Source of the DNA: DASZIT01 sp036268775
Lineage (GTDB): Bacteria > Actinomycetota > Acidimicrobiia > Acidimicrobiales > RAAP-2
Direction: 5' to 3'
Assembly (NCBI GenBank): GCA_036268775.1
Contig: DATATM010000030.1
Span: 40,991 to 104,990, forward strand
DNA length: 64,000 bases
Positions 52,420-61,783 of the stretch are shown piece by piece. The stretch's first letter is position 1. Each line of letters begins with the position of its first letter. The translations under genes and the position numbers were made by a program. The notes beneath the pieces are model-generated. The model had not been told where the DNA came from. It made no database searches and saw only the letters and a program-made list of their open reading frames with translations.

Positions 52420-52863
52420 TCAGGAACGCTCGGTAACAAGTCGCGCCGGCATCCCGCGAGCCAGAGCGGCGTCGATCAGCGGGGGGTTCTCGTCGATGGC
52501 GGCGAGGCAGAGTTCTGCGCCCAGGAGTTCCGCCGCGGCCAGGGCTTCGAGGGACATCAGATTGAGACGCACGCCTTCATCCAGCAGCCGAGCCATGGGC
52601 CAGGCCAGTTCTCGCAGCGAGATGAGGCCGACGGTCTCGGGCAGGTAGGCGATGGATCGGAGTGCAGATGTAGCGACGCTAGGAACGGCTCGGCCGAGCG
52701 AGCGGGACAGCACGCCGGCGACGGAAGGGTTGTTGAGCGCTCGACAAAGACGGTGATACCAAAGGCCGGTTGCGAATACGCGGGCTCCTGGCAGTCGGAG
52801 GTCGGGTGGCTCCTCGTCCAGCAACAATTGCAAAAGTAGGTGATCGTCGATAATGACGTCCAT
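52420..52863 (-). CDS. PIN-like toxin partner of an AbrB antitoxin
   Basis: 147 residues, starting eight bases after the antitoxin gene. The N-terminal MDVIIDDHLLLQLLL and the C-terminal LMSLEALAAAELLGAELCLAAIDENPPLIDAAL resemble small PIN-fold actinobacterial toxins, with acidic residues at D2, D6 and D7 and in AIDENPP. The match to a canonical four-acid PIN site is incomplete, so activity is uncertain. Gene order, size and the AbrB partner support a TA role. Confidence 0.65.
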   Translation of the reverse strand: MDVIIDDHLLLQLLLDEEPPDLRLPGARVFATGLWYHRLCRALNNPSVAGVLSRSLGRAVPSVATSALRSIAYLPETVGLISLRELAWPMARLLDEGVRLNLMSLEALAAAELLGAELCLAAIDENPPLIDAALARGMPARLVTERS

Positions 52864-52871
52864 GGCCGCGG

Positions 52872-53114
52872 TCAGGCGAGGTCAGGTTCGTCGCGGGCGA
52901 CTTGGGCGGCCAGCTTGGCGTAGCCACCGGCCTCCTCGACGGCGTCGCGCAGCAGGGCCCGGAGGCCGCCACGGCCGGCGGGAACGATCAGCAGAGCATT
53001 TCCAAGGTCAACCACCTCGACTGAGCCCCCTTCGCTCAAGTTCCACCTCCGCCTGGTTTCTGCCGGTAGCGCCATCTGGCCTCGGTCGGACACTTTGAAT
53101 TCCACAACGGACAT
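52872..53114 (-). CDS. AbrB/MazE-type antitoxin
   Basis: 80 residues. The first 45 (VEFKVSDRGQMALPAETRRRW, then GSVEVVDLGNALLIVP) form the swapped-hairpin DNA-binding fold of AbrB/MazE/SpoVT proteins. The C-terminal half is a helical tail for toxin binding. Its ATG sits seven bases after a -10-like TAACAT, so the mRNA may be leaderless; the promoter carries inverted repeats for autoregulation. Confidence 0.85.
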   Translation of the reverse strand: MSVVEFKVSDRGQMALPAETRRRWNLSEGGSVEVVDLGNALLIVPAGRGGLRALLRDAVEEAGGYAKLAAQVARDEPDLA

Positions 53115-53163
53115 AAGGCCAATGTTACCTACTACAAGGTAAAGTTACAATGCCGCCTTGTAG
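53115..53163 (-). promoter_or_regulatory. leaderless promoter with nested operators of the AbrB/PIN module
   Basis: Reading the minus strand, TTGTAA, a 17-base spacer, and TAACAT form a promoter whose -10 ends seven bases before the antitoxin ATG. CTACAAGG/CCTTGTAG at 53132-53139 and 53156-53163 and TTACC/GGTAA at 53125-53129 and 53138-53142 are inverted repeats covering both boxes, as expected for autorepression. Confidence 0.7.
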
Positions 53164-53197
53164 CATCGGGACTGATCGGCCCGAAGCGGGCAACCGC

Positions 53198-54829
53198 TCA
53201 GAGCTTGGGTCGGGCCCGTTCGAGGATGGCGGCGGTATCGACACCGACCGGCAGGGTCCCGAACTCGGACCCCCATTCGCCGCCGAGGCGGGAGGCGCAA
53301 AAGGCGTCGGCCACCGCCGGATGTCCGTAGCGCACCAACAAAGCGCCTTGGAGGGTCTTGGCCATCGACTCGACGATGAACCGGGCCCGGTACTCCAGGT
53401 CGGCGAGGTCCACCACCTGGTGACGGAGGCGGGCGATGGCCGCATCCAACCGGGAGTCGGCCCCGCCGGCGAGATCGAGCTCGTCGAAGAACACCTCCAC
53501 CGACTCCGGCTGGCGGGCCATGGCCCGGAGGGTGTCGAGGGCGGCGACGTTGCCCGACCCCTCCCACACCGACAGCACCGGTGCCTCCCGGTAGAGGCGG
53601 GGCATGCCGGAGTCCTCCGAGTAGCCGTTGCCACCCAGACACTCCAGCGCCTCGGCGGCGAACACCGGGCCCTGCTTGCAGACGTAGTACTTGGACGAGG
53701 CCAGAGCGATGCGCCGGAACAGCGCCTCTCGCTCGTCCCCCTGCCCGGCCCGGTCGGTGGCGCCGGCCAGCCGCATGGCCAGGGTGATGGCCGCCTCCGC
53801 TTCCACCGCCAGATCGGCCAGGACGTTGCGCATCAGCGGTTGGTCGATGAGGTACTTCCCGAACGCCTTCCGGTAGGTGGCGTGGTGGACGGCCTGGGAC
53901 AACCCGATCTGCATACCGGCGGCCGCCCCGATGGTGCAGTCGAGCCGGGTCATGTTCACCATCTCCACGATGGTCCGCACCCCGCGCCCTTCCTCCCCCA
54001 CCAGCCAGGCGGTAGCGGCGTCGTACTCGACCTCGGAGCTGGCGTTCGACTTGTTGCCCAGCTTCTCCTTCAGTCGCTCCAGGTGCATCGGGTTCCGGGA
54101 ACCGTCGGGCAGCACCCTCGGCAGCAGAAAACAGGACAGCCCGCCGGGGGCCTGGGCCAGCATCAGGAACAGGTCGGACATCGGCGCGGAGGTGAACCAC
54201 TTGTGCCCGGTGATCCGGTAGGACCCGTCCGCCGCCGGTTCCGCCTGGGTGGTGTTGGCCCGGACGTCGGAGCCGCCCTGCTTCTCGGTCATCGACATTC
54301 CGGCGATCAGCCCCCGCTTGGTCATCGGCGGACGGAGACCGGGGTCGTAGTCACGGGAGGTGAGCCGCGGCTCGTACTCGGCGGCCAGCGCCGGGTTGAT
54401 CCGCAGGGCCGGCACCACCGCGTAGGTCATCGAGATCGGGCACCCGTGACCGGCGTCGGCGGCCGTCCAGGCCAGGAACTTGGCCGCCCGGGAGACATGG
54501 GCACCGGGACGAGCGTCGCTCCAGGGGCTGGCGTGGAGCCCGAACCGGACGGCGTGTTCCATCAGGTGGTGATAGGAGGCGTCGTACTCGACCTCGTCGA
54601 TCCGGTTTCCGTACCGGTCGAAGGCGCGGAGGACGGGTGGATGGGCTTCGGCCAGCCGACCCCACTCCTGGGCCTCGGCACTCCCGGCCAGCCGGCCGAC
54701 CACATGCAGCTCGTCCTCCGCCCACCCGGCGCCTTCCCGGCGGAGCGCCTCGAGCAGCGCCGGGCTGTCGGCGGCGTCGAAGTCGACCAGCGGCGGGGCC
54801 TGGTTGGTGACGACGTGGGTGTCGGGCAT
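53198..54829 (-). CDS. AidB-like acyl-CoA dehydrogenase
   Basis: 543 residues from the ATG at 54829 with GAGGAG upstream. ACAD motifs: GMSMTEKQGGSDVRANTT (about 176-193; EKQGGSD is the AidB form), ITGHKWFTSAP, and CLGGNGYSEDSGMPRLYREAPVLSVWEGSGN, of which GGNGY and WEGSGN are diagnostic for AidB/acyl-CoA dehydrogenase-12 proteins. Longer than normal ACADs. AidB in E. coli is linked to alkylation damage; in actinomycetes paralogues act on unusual acyl-CoA. The role here is not resolved. Confidence 0.88.
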   Translation of the reverse strand: MPDTHVVTNQAPPLVDFDAADSPALLEALRREGAGWAEDELHVVGRLAGSAEAQEWGRLAEAHPPVLRAFDRYGNRIDEVEYDASYHHLMEHAVRFGLHASPWSDARPGAHVSRAAKFLAWTAADAGHGCPISMTYAVVPALRINPALAAEYEPRLTSRDYDPGLRPPMTKRGLIAGMSMTEKQGGSDVRANTTQAEPAADGSYRITGHKWFTSAPMSDLFLMLAQAPGGLSCFLLPRVLPDGSRNPMHLERLKEKLGNKSNASSEVEYDAATAWLVGEEGRGVRTIVEMVNMTRLDCTIGAAAGMQIGLSQAVHHATYRKAFGKYLIDQPLMRNVLADLAVEAEAAITLAMRLAGATDRAGQGDEREALFRRIALASSKYYVCKQGPVFAAEALECLGGNGYSEDSGMPRLYREAPVLSVWEGSGNVAALDTLRAMARQPESVEVFFDELDLAGGADSRLDAAIARLRHQVVDLADLEYRARFIVESMAKTLQGALLVRYGHPAVADAFCASRLGGEWGSEFGTLPVGVDTAAILERARPKL

Positions 54830-54917
54830 GGGGGCTCCTCTTGGTCGGTGGCGTCCCGATCCGGTCGATGACACCGCCTGTATGCCAGGATACGACCAGG
54901 AATGGGGAGGTCCGATC

Positions 54918-55652
54918 ATGTACAACCCATCACGCCGGGCGTTTCTGGCCAAAGGGGCGGTGGCCACCGGGGGGATTCTGGCCGGTGCGGCCCTGGCCGG
55001 TTGCGGATCGGGAACCGCCACGGTCGCGGCTTCCACCACCACCACCTTCCCCCACGTCACCAACGGGGCCGACGGGCTGGCCCGACTGGTGGCCGGCAAC
55101 AACCGCTTCGTGAGCGGCAACCCCACCAACCAGGGGCGGACCAGCGCCCGTCAGGTCGAACTGGTGGACACCCAGGCCCCCTTCGCCATCATCCTCGGCT
55201 GCTCTGACTCCCGGGTGTCCCCCGAGATCGTCTTCGACCAGGGGATCGGCGACCTCTTCGTGGTCCGGGTAGCCGGCAACACCGCCGTGGACCCGATCCT
55301 GCTCGGATCGATCGAGTACTCGATCGAAGTGCTGGGCTCGGTGCTGCTGATGGTGCTGGGCCACGAGAACTGCGGGGCGGTGAAGTCCGCCCTGTCCGAA
55401 GTCCAAAAAGGAACGACGTTCCCCGGCGACATCGGCAACCTCCTCGGCCCGATCGTCCCGGCCGCCCAGTCGGTGGGCACCCTGCCCGCCGCTTCCCAAC
55501 TGGACGGCGCCATCAAGCAGAACGTGTTGAACCAGGTTCAGTTGCTGGGAGCCTCCTCCGCCATCATCCAACCGGCGGTAGCGGCCGGGAAGCTCAAGAT
55601 CGTGGGGGCGGAATACACCCTCGGGACCGGGAAGGTCACCATCCTCACTTAG
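54918..55652 (+). CDS. Tat-exported lipoprotein beta-carbonic anhydrase
   Basis: 244 residues, ATG at 54918 with GGGGAGG seven bases upstream. The N-terminus has a twin-Arg motif SRRAFLAKG and ends in the lipobox LAGC (Cys29), giving a membrane-anchored lipoprotein outside the cell. The enzyme domain has the zinc set of a beta-carbonic anhydrase: C95-S-D97-S-R99 and H149-E-N-C152. It hydrates CO2 to bicarbonate. Beta-CAs are normally cytoplasmic; Tat export lets the zinc be inserted before translocation. It is divergent from the AidB gene with an 88-bp gap. Confidence 0.9.
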   Translation: MYNPSRRAFLAKGAVATGGILAGAALAGCGSGTATVAASTTTTFPHVTNGADGLARLVAGNNRFVSGNPTNQGRTSARQVELVDTQAPFAIILGCSDSRVSPEIVFDQGIGDLFVVRVAGNTAVDPILLGSIEYSIEVLGSVLLMVLGHENCGAVKSALSEVQKGTTFPGDIGNLLGPIVPAAQSVGTLPAASQLDGAIKQNVLNQVQLLGASSAIIQPAVAAGKLKIVGAEYTLGTGKVTILT

Positions 55653-56040
55653 GGGTGAAGGCGTCGACCCGTTGCCGGAGATGTCGGCGTCGGCAGGGGA
55701 ACGCCCTTGGAAGATGGATCATCGTAGGCGTTGGTCCGTGACTGAGGAGATCTCATCGCCGCTGATAGGCCGACATAGAATTTCATCGCAATTGCGCTTA
55801 TAGTCACCCTGGCCAAGCAGCCGCGACTTCCATTGGCCCCGACAGCTGTCTTCGAGACCGATGGGAGTATCCCGGTTGTCCGGGGCAGGCCTGGCGAACA
55901 GAATGGCGACCCGGCGATTGACCTCCCGAGGGGGACATAGACAAATGGCTTCGAGGTCGGGCCGGGGTTCTGGAGCAGGACACGGGTTCAGTTTCAGCAA
56001 ACGACTTACCCGCGCCAGAGTTCGCGACGATAACTCTGGT
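55653..56040 (+). other. 388-bp upstream region of the large secreted protein
   Basis: No sure gene. The plus-strand frame of the secreted protein is open back to an ATG at 55861, but its extra 60 residues look non-coding. A/T content is higher than in flanking genes. No riboswitch consensus (such as the c-di-AMP type found before wall hydrolases) was recognised, and no strong hairpin is seen. Confidence 0.35.
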
Positions 56041-58773
56041 GTGACGGAGGGTCCCTCCAGCCGCCACCGCGGGCGGCGTGCGGTAACGAGCGTCTTGGCC
56101 GCGATATCAGTCATTTCCTTCCCGACGCTGATAGCCGTTGCGGCTCCAGCAACCCCAGCATCTGCGGTCGCCCCGGCGGCGGGTTCGTGTGCGAACGCGG
56201 CGGCGACTCGGGTGGGGGCGAAGTTTGGTATTCAACCGCCCCGCCCCGGACCTGGAGCGGTGAGCGCGGCATGTCCCGGCGCCCTTCCAGGAGCCTCGGG
56301 CGTATCCCCGCCGTTACATCCCTCTAATGGCACGCCACCGCTACTTCCCCATAGTCGCACCGTGATGGGCGTGTCAACGACCATCACGGTGACCCCCGTC
56401 TACTGGGCGCCAGCCGGATTCACTTATCCCTCCAACTATCAGAGTCTCACTACCCAATATGTGAACGACGTTGCTCATGACAGTGGGTCGCTCACGAATG
56501 TCTTCTCCGCCGCAACCCAATACACGAATGCATCGAACAACCACATCCAGTACAACATCACCGCTGCCGCTGCCATCAACGACAGCACTGTCTATCCGAC
56601 CTCCGGTGGATGCACCGCCGATACCGGGGCCGTCTATCCGGAAAACACCGGGTACAACGCGTGTCTCACCGACGCCCAGATCCAGAACGAGCTCACCGCG
56701 CATTCCTTCACCAGTGACCTCAGCCATCTGTATTTGGTGTTCCTCCCGAAAGGGGTGGAGTCGTGCTTCGACACTCGCAACAACGCCCAGGGTGGAACCA
56801 ACCAGGCATGCACCCTTTCCAACGGCGGGCGTGGCTCGTTCTGCGGGTATCACAGCTCAACGAATGCGACCAGCGGGATCATCTACGCGGACTTGCCCTA
56901 CGCAATCGAAGGCAATGCAAACACCAACTTCTCCACCTGCAGCTCAAACGGAGGCCAGCTGCAAGGGGGTGGCAATGTCGGCAACCAATCGCCCAACTCG
57001 AATATCGACGCCGACACGGTACTCAGCGTCACCAGTCACGAGATGAACGAGTCCATCACCGATCCGTTTGGCAACGCATGGTTTGACTCTTCCGGCAATG
57101 AAGACGGTGATGACTGTGCCTACATCTACGGCGATACCACCACCTTCGGTGGCAACCAAGCCGGTGGCACTGCGTTCAACCAGACGATCAACGGGCACCA
57201 CTACTTCACCCAGGAGGAATTCAGCAATCTGGACTATGCGGCTCATCCGAATTTCGCCTGTGTCCAACAGGCCAACACTTTGGTCGCCGCCAAGTTGGTA
57301 GTCACCACCCAACCGCCGGCCAGTACCGGGGCCGGCACGTCCTTTCCGGTCGGGATCTCGGTCGAAGATTCCTCGGGCAATCTGATCACCGCTTCATCGG
57401 CTCCGGTGAAGTTGGCGATCACCTCGGGAAGCGGAACCGCGGGAGCGGCGCTTACCTGCACCAACAATCCGGTCAACGCCTCGAGCGGTATCGCAACCTT
57501 TAGCTGTTCTGTCAATCTCGCCGGGAATCTCTATTCGCTGACCGCGTCCAGTTCTGGGCTCACCTCGGCGGTGACGAACACGTTCACCACCACCCTCCGA
57601 CCCACCACCACCACCGCCTCGGCCACCCCGCCGTCGTCTGCCTTCGGCCAATCGGTGAGCTACAGCGCTCACGCGGCCCCGACTGCCGGGACCGGGGTTC
57701 CGACCGGGACGGTCACCTTCAAGGTGGGGACCACCACCTTATGCACCACCCCCGCCCTCGGCGGTTCCGGCAACGGATCGTGTCCGGCCACCAACGCCCC
57801 GGTGGGCACCGACACGGTGACCGCCACCTACAGCGGGGATGGCACTTTTGCCACCTCGTCGGGGACCACCACCGAGACGGTGAGCGGTACCCCGGCCCCG
57901 ACCAACCTCACCGCCACGGCGGTCTCCGCCCATGAGGCCGACCTGTCTTGGACAGCCTCTCCGGGTGCCACCGGCTACAACGTCTTTCGCTCGACGGACG
58001 GGGTGAACTTCACCCAGACGGCCACCGGGGTCGCTGGAACGAGCTACGCGGACGCCCAGACCCTGCGCCTTCCCGGTTCAGGCACGGTGTCGACCCCAAG
58101 CTCGGGCGCCTTGGCCATCACCGGCGACATCGACATCCGCACCAAGGTCTCGCTCGACAATTGGACGCCTTCGGGCTTCGAGTATCTCGTAGCGAATGGG
58201 CTGTCCCCGAGTGCCTGGGCCTATACCTTCTATGTCAACCCAGGTGGTGCCCTGGCCTTCGCCTGGAGTTCCGACGGCACGATCCCCAACTTGCACTTCA
58301 GCTACTCGCCGGTTCCCTCGTTCACCAACGGTTCGAGCCATTGGCTGCGGGTGACCCGCAGTGCCTCGAGCGGAGTCGTGACCTTCTACACCTCCTCCGA
58401 CGGGGCGAGCTGGAGCCAACTCGGCTCGCCGGTCCCGGGGCCTGCTGGCTCGATGTACGCCGGCACCCAGCCACTCAGCCTCGGCTCCTACGGCCCAGGG
58501 GCTAGCTCCTTCCTTACCGGGGACTTCTACTCCGCCGAGGTCCGCTCCGGCATCAACGGGACTGTCGTCGCGTCTCCGGACTTCACCGCCGCGTCGGGAT
58601 CGTCGTTCTCCGATGCCGAGGGCAACCCCTGGAGCATCGGCGGAGGCGCCAGCCTCCAAGGCGGACCCGCGCTAGCTTCGGGCACCACCTACTACTACAA
58701 GGTGCAGGCGGTTGGTGCCGGCGGGACGTCGGGCTACTCGAACGTGGCGTCGACCACGACGCTAACCGGCTGA
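56041..58773 (+). CDS. large secreted multidomain protein (EXORDIUM/metalloprotease-like, Ig, FN3, LamG-like)
   Basis: 910 residues from a GTG at 56041 placed just before a signal peptide (RGRRAVTSVLAAISVISF, cleavage near ASA-VAP). Residues about 110-360 carry VTPVYWAP at the start and the motif SHEMNESITDPFGNAW, resembling the EXORDIUM/PHI-1 family and metal-binding HExxx motifs; six or more Cys suggest disulfides. An Ig-like block (about 375-470), a Big_3_5-like repeat (about 475-615), an FN3 domain (about 618-660, interrupted) and a concanavalin/LamG-like domain (about 670-850) follow. Codons in the first half are more A/T-rich than neighbours, a sign of transfer. Exact function unknown; probably binds or degrades an extracellular polymer. 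Confidence 0.75.
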   Translation: MTEGPSSRHRGRRAVTSVLAAISVISFPTLIAVAAPATPASAVAPAAGSCANAAATRVGAKFGIQPPRPGPGAVSAACPGALPGASGVSPPLHPSNGTPPLLPHSRTVMGVSTTITVTPVYWAPAGFTYPSNYQSLTTQYVNDVAHDSGSLTNVFSAATQYTNASNNHIQYNITAAAAINDSTVYPTSGGCTADTGAVYPENTGYNACLTDAQIQNELTAHSFTSDLSHLYLVFLPKGVESCFDTRNNAQGGTNQACTLSNGGRGSFCGYHSSTNATSGIIYADLPYAIEGNANTNFSTCSSNGGQLQGGGNVGNQSPNSNIDADTVLSVTSHEMNESITDPFGNAWFDSSGNEDGDDCAYIYGDTTTFGGNQAGGTAFNQTINGHHYFTQEEFSNLDYAAHPNFACVQQANTLVAAKLVVTTQPPASTGAGTSFPVGISVEDSSGNLITASSAPVKLAITSGSGTAGAALTCTNNPVNASSGIATFSCSVNLAGNLYSLTASSSGLTSAVTNTFTTTLRPTTTTASATPPSSAFGQSVSYSAHAAPTAGTGVPTGTVTFKVGTTTLCTTPALGGSGNGSCPATNAPVGTDTVTATYSGDGTFATSSGTTTETVSGTPAPTNLTATAVSAHEADLSWTASPGATGYNVFRSTDGVNFTQTATGVAGTSYADAQTLRLPGSGTVSTPSSGALAITGDIDIRTKVSLDNWTPSGFEYLVANGLSPSAWAYTFYVNPGGALAFAWSSDGTIPNLHFSYSPVPSFTNGSSHWLRVTRSASSGVVTFYTSSDGASWSQLGSPVPGPAGSMYAGTQPLSLGSYGPGASSFLTGDFYSAEVRSGINGTVVASPDFTAASGSSFSDAEGNPWSIGGGASLQGGPALASGTTYYYKVQAVGAGGTSGYSNVASTTTLTG

Positions 58774-58788
58774 GCTCTCTATATCGAG

Positions 58789-59246
58789 CCGGGAAGAAGA
58801 GCCCTGGTCGCCGGTGTCCTCGCCGTTCCCGGGTGCCTCCTCGCCGGCCGCCTCTGGCTGCCGGCCGGCGGGCTCAACCCGGTACACGGGTACGCCCTGG
58901 TGTCCATCAGCCAGGGTCCGACCATCCGGGCCGCCCTCGGTAGCGTCCTCTACCTCGTCCTGATCGCCCTGCTCGCGTCGCTACCGCCATCCGCGACACC
59001 GCCGTTTCCATCGGCGCGGTGCTCGCCCTCCACTACCTGCCCCCCATCCTCGCCCAGACTGAGGCCGACCCCTGGCGTCACCACCTCCTCCAAGTCCCCC
59101 CGATGACCGCCGGGCTCGCCATCCAGGCCACCACCGACCTGGGGTCGCAGCCACTGGCGCCCTGGGTAGGTCTCGCCGTCCTGGCCGCCTGGGTGGTGGG
59201 GTCGCTCCTGCTCGGCGGCCTCCTGTTACGGGTCCGGGACGCCTGA
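58789..59246 (+). pseudogene. C-terminal remnant of an ABC-2 type permease, frameshifted
   Basis: Two adjoining frames encode the end of an ABC-2 permease: ALVAGVLAVPG ... GPTIRAALGSVLYLVLIALLA to about 58980, then in the next frame VATAIRDTAVSIGAVLALHYLPPILAQ and the final PMTAGLAIQATTDL, LLGGLLLRVRDA (ending with TGA at 59246). A deletion near 58980 removed about seven bases and shifted the frame, and the first half of the protein and the ATPase gene are missing. It is a broken, partial transporter gene next to the secreted-protein gene, perhaps the trace of a rearrangement. Confidence 0.78.
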
Positions 59247-59326
59247 ACCTCCGGACGGTCCCCACCAGGCAGGTGGTACGTTCGCGTCACACGAAAGTGA
59301 CTCTTACGTTTCAGCCGGGGGTGGCC

Positions 59327-60724
59327 ATGGACGTTGACCGGATGAGCCCATTGGATACGTCGTTTCTCCATATCGAGGACGGCGTCAGCCACATGCATAT
59401 CGCCTCAGTGGGGATCTTCGAGGGCCCGGAGCCGCCGTTCCAGGACATCGTCAACATGATCGACGGCAAGCTGCCCCTGGTCCCCCGCTACCGCCAGATC
59501 GTCCAGCCCGTCCCGCTGGAGCTCGGACGCCCGGTATGGGTCGACGACCCCCACTTCAACATCGACTACCACCTCCGCCACACCGCCCTGCCGTCCCCGG
59601 GGGGCGAGGAAGAACTCCGGAAGCTGGTTGGACGGGTCATGTCCCAACGGCTCGACCGATCGAAGCCACTATGGGAGATCTGGGTGATTGAAGGCCTGGA
59701 GGACGGCCGCTGGGCCATGGTGTCCAAGGTCCACCACGCCATGGTCGACGGCATCTCCGGCACCGACCTGCTCGCCGTCACCATGGAGATCAGCCCGGAG
59801 TTCACCGAACCCGAGATCCAGCCCTGGAAGCCGCGGAAGTCACCGTCGGGCCGCGACCTCGCCCTTCAGGCACTGGACGGGCTGGCCCGCAGCCCCTACG
59901 AGCAGATCCGCGCCCTTCGGGCCACCGCCCGGGTGCCGCGCCAGGCGCTCCGCCAGGCCCGGGAGGTCATCACCGGGCTGTCGGCGATGACCGGGCTGAT
60001 CAAGTCCACCCCGGTCTCGAGCCTCAACGGCCCCCTCGGACCCCACCGCCGCTATGCCTGGGCGACAAGTTCGGTCGAGGACGTGAAGAACGTCCGGAAG
60101 GCCCACGGCGGCACCTTCAACGACGTGGTGCTGGCCGCCATCACCTTCGGCTTCCGGGAACTGCTGCTGTCTCGGGAGGAGACCGTCGACCGGGTGGTGC
60201 GCACCCTGGTCCCGGTGTCGGTTCGGCCGAGGGACATCAGCGGCAAGGCCGTCGGGGACGGGACCTTCGAGAACAAGGTGTCGGCGATGTTCGCCGAGCT
60301 GCCGGTCGGGATCGCCGACCCGGTCGAGAGCCTGCATGCCATCAGCGCCCAGATGGCCGGCCTGAAGGACTCGAAGCAGGCCCTGGCCGGCGAAGCCATC
60401 ACCTCGATGACCGGGTTCGCCCCGCCCATGCTGTTGGCCCTCGGCATGCGGCTGGCCACCCGGATGCCCCAGCACAACGTGAACACGGTCACCACCAACG
60501 TGCCCGGCCCCCAGATCCCGCTGTACGTGCGGGGCCGGAGGATGATCGAGTGCTATCCGTACGTGCCGCTGGCCGGCCAGGTCCGCCTCGGCGTGGCCAT
60601 CTTCTCCTACAACGGCCAGGTCAATTACGGGGTCACCGGCGACTACGACACCACCGCCGACATCGATGTGCTCTGCCGCGGGTTCGAGGAAGGGATGACG
60701 GCGTTACTCAAAACCAACCGTTGA
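59327..60724 (+). CDS. WS/DGAT-family acyltransferase
   Basis: 465 residues from the ATG at 59327, standard length for the family. The active site HHAMVDG is at 136-142; PLWEIWVIEGL precedes it, and NVPGPQIPLYVRGRRM and the C-terminal YNGQVNYGVTGDYD are typical of the second half. It should make triacylglycerol or wax ester with the paralogue at 1706-3208. It is followed by a patatin phospholipase 43 bases on, suggesting linked lipid storage and breakdown. Confidence 0.94.
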   Translation: MDVDRMSPLDTSFLHIEDGVSHMHIASVGIFEGPEPPFQDIVNMIDGKLPLVPRYRQIVQPVPLELGRPVWVDDPHFNIDYHLRHTALPSPGGEEELRKLVGRVMSQRLDRSKPLWEIWVIEGLEDGRWAMVSKVHHAMVDGISGTDLLAVTMEISPEFTEPEIQPWKPRKSPSGRDLALQALDGLARSPYEQIRALRATARVPRQALRQAREVITGLSAMTGLIKSTPVSSLNGPLGPHRRYAWATSSVEDVKNVRKAHGGTFNDVVLAAITFGFRELLLSREETVDRVVRTLVPVSVRPRDISGKAVGDGTFENKVSAMFAELPVGIADPVESLHAISAQMAGLKDSKQALAGEAITSMTGFAPPMLLALGMRLATRMPQHNVNTVTTNVPGPQIPLYVRGRRMIECYPYVPLAGQVRLGVAIFSYNGQVNYGVTGDYDTTADIDVLCRGFEEGMTALLKTNR

Positions 60725-60767
60725 GCCCTGAGTCAACCCACCACCCACAGTTGTCAGGAGGACCGCG

Positions 60768-61769
60768 GTGACCAGCGTCGGGCTGGCGCTTGGAGCCGGC
60801 GGGGTGGTGGGACAGGCGTATCACGCCGGTGTGTTGGCCGCGCTGGAAGCCGAGGCGGGCTGGGACGCCCGTTCCGCCGACGTCATCGTCGGCTCGTCGG
60901 CCGGAGCGGTCACCGGCACGTCGCTGCGGATGGGCCTGGCTGGATCCGATCTGGCCGCGGTGGCCGCCGGGACTGAACTCTCCGCGGAGGGCGCCAAATT
61001 GATGGAGCAGATCCTCCCGGATTCCTCCGATCTGCCGCCCCTCCCACCCGGATCCTGGCTGCGGCCTTGGCGGGCACCCTCCACCGCCCTCCTGGCCCGG
61101 ATCCTGCGACGACCCTGGGCCTTCCGGCCCGGGGTGGCGGCCATGACCCTGCTGCCGACCGGATTGGTCGATCTCCGCCAGCGGGGCGATGCGCTCCACC
61201 AGATGGTGGGTGACCAGTGGCCGGAGGGTCTCTGGATCTGCGCGGTGCGACGGACCGACGGTGGTCGGGTGGTCTTCGGCCGGCCCGGGTCCCCACCGGC
61301 GGCATTGGCCTCCGCGGTGCTGGCCTCCTGTGCCATCCCCAGCTATTTCACTCCCATCGAGATCGGCGGGGTCGAGTACTTCGACGGCGGGGTCCACTCC
61401 CCCACCAACGCCGACGTGCTCCGGGCTCGGGACCTCGACGTGGTCGTGGTCATCTCCCCGATGTCGGCCAACCACCCACCGGGGAACGCCCCCGACGGAC
61501 TCCTCCGCTGGTCGGCCCACCGGCGGCTCAACCGGGAGAGCCGCGTCCTCCAACACCGAGGCATGAGCGTCATCCGCTTCGAGCCGGGGGCGGCGTCCCT
61601 GGAGGTCATGGGGCTCCGTCCGATGGCCAACGACCGCTCCGACCGGGTGATGGAGGCGGCCTACCGGGAGACCCAACGCCGGATCGAGCTCGGGAATCTG
61701 GGCCAGCGGCTCGGCGTCGCTCCGTTCGACATGCGGGATACCCAGGGGGAAGCCGGTGTCAGTGTCTGA
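60768..61769 (+). CDS. patatin-like phospholipase
   Basis: 333 residues, GTG with AGGAGG upstream. Oxyanion motif GAGGVVGQAYHAG (about 9-21), nucleophile GSSAG with Ser44, and the dyad Asp in YFDGGVHSPTNAD (about 207). Patatins hydrolyse acyl chains from phospholipids or glycerides with a Ser-Asp dyad. No signal peptide, so cytosolic or membrane-peripheral. Its position between a WS/DGAT and a hydrolase supports a role in neutral-lipid turnover. Confidence 0.92.
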   Translation: MTSVGLALGAGGVVGQAYHAGVLAALEAEAGWDARSADVIVGSSAGAVTGTSLRMGLAGSDLAAVAAGTELSAEGAKLMEQILPDSSDLPPLPPGSWLRPWRAPSTALLARILRRPWAFRPGVAAMTLLPTGLVDLRQRGDALHQMVGDQWPEGLWICAVRRTDGGRVVFGRPGSPPAALASAVLASCAIPSYFTPIEIGGVEYFDGGVHSPTNADVLRARDLDVVVVISPMSANHPPGNAPDGLLRWSAHRRLNRESRVLQHRGMSVIRFEPGAASLEVMGLRPMANDRSDRVMEAAYRETQRRIELGNLGQRLGVAPFDMRDTQGEAGVSV

Positions 61770-61783
61770 ACGGGGCCGCTGAG

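Noticed and set aside
55653..56040. Possible riboswitch upstream of the large secreted protein
   Set aside because: The region was read for c-di-AMP-type and other conserved cores; none could be recognised by eye.
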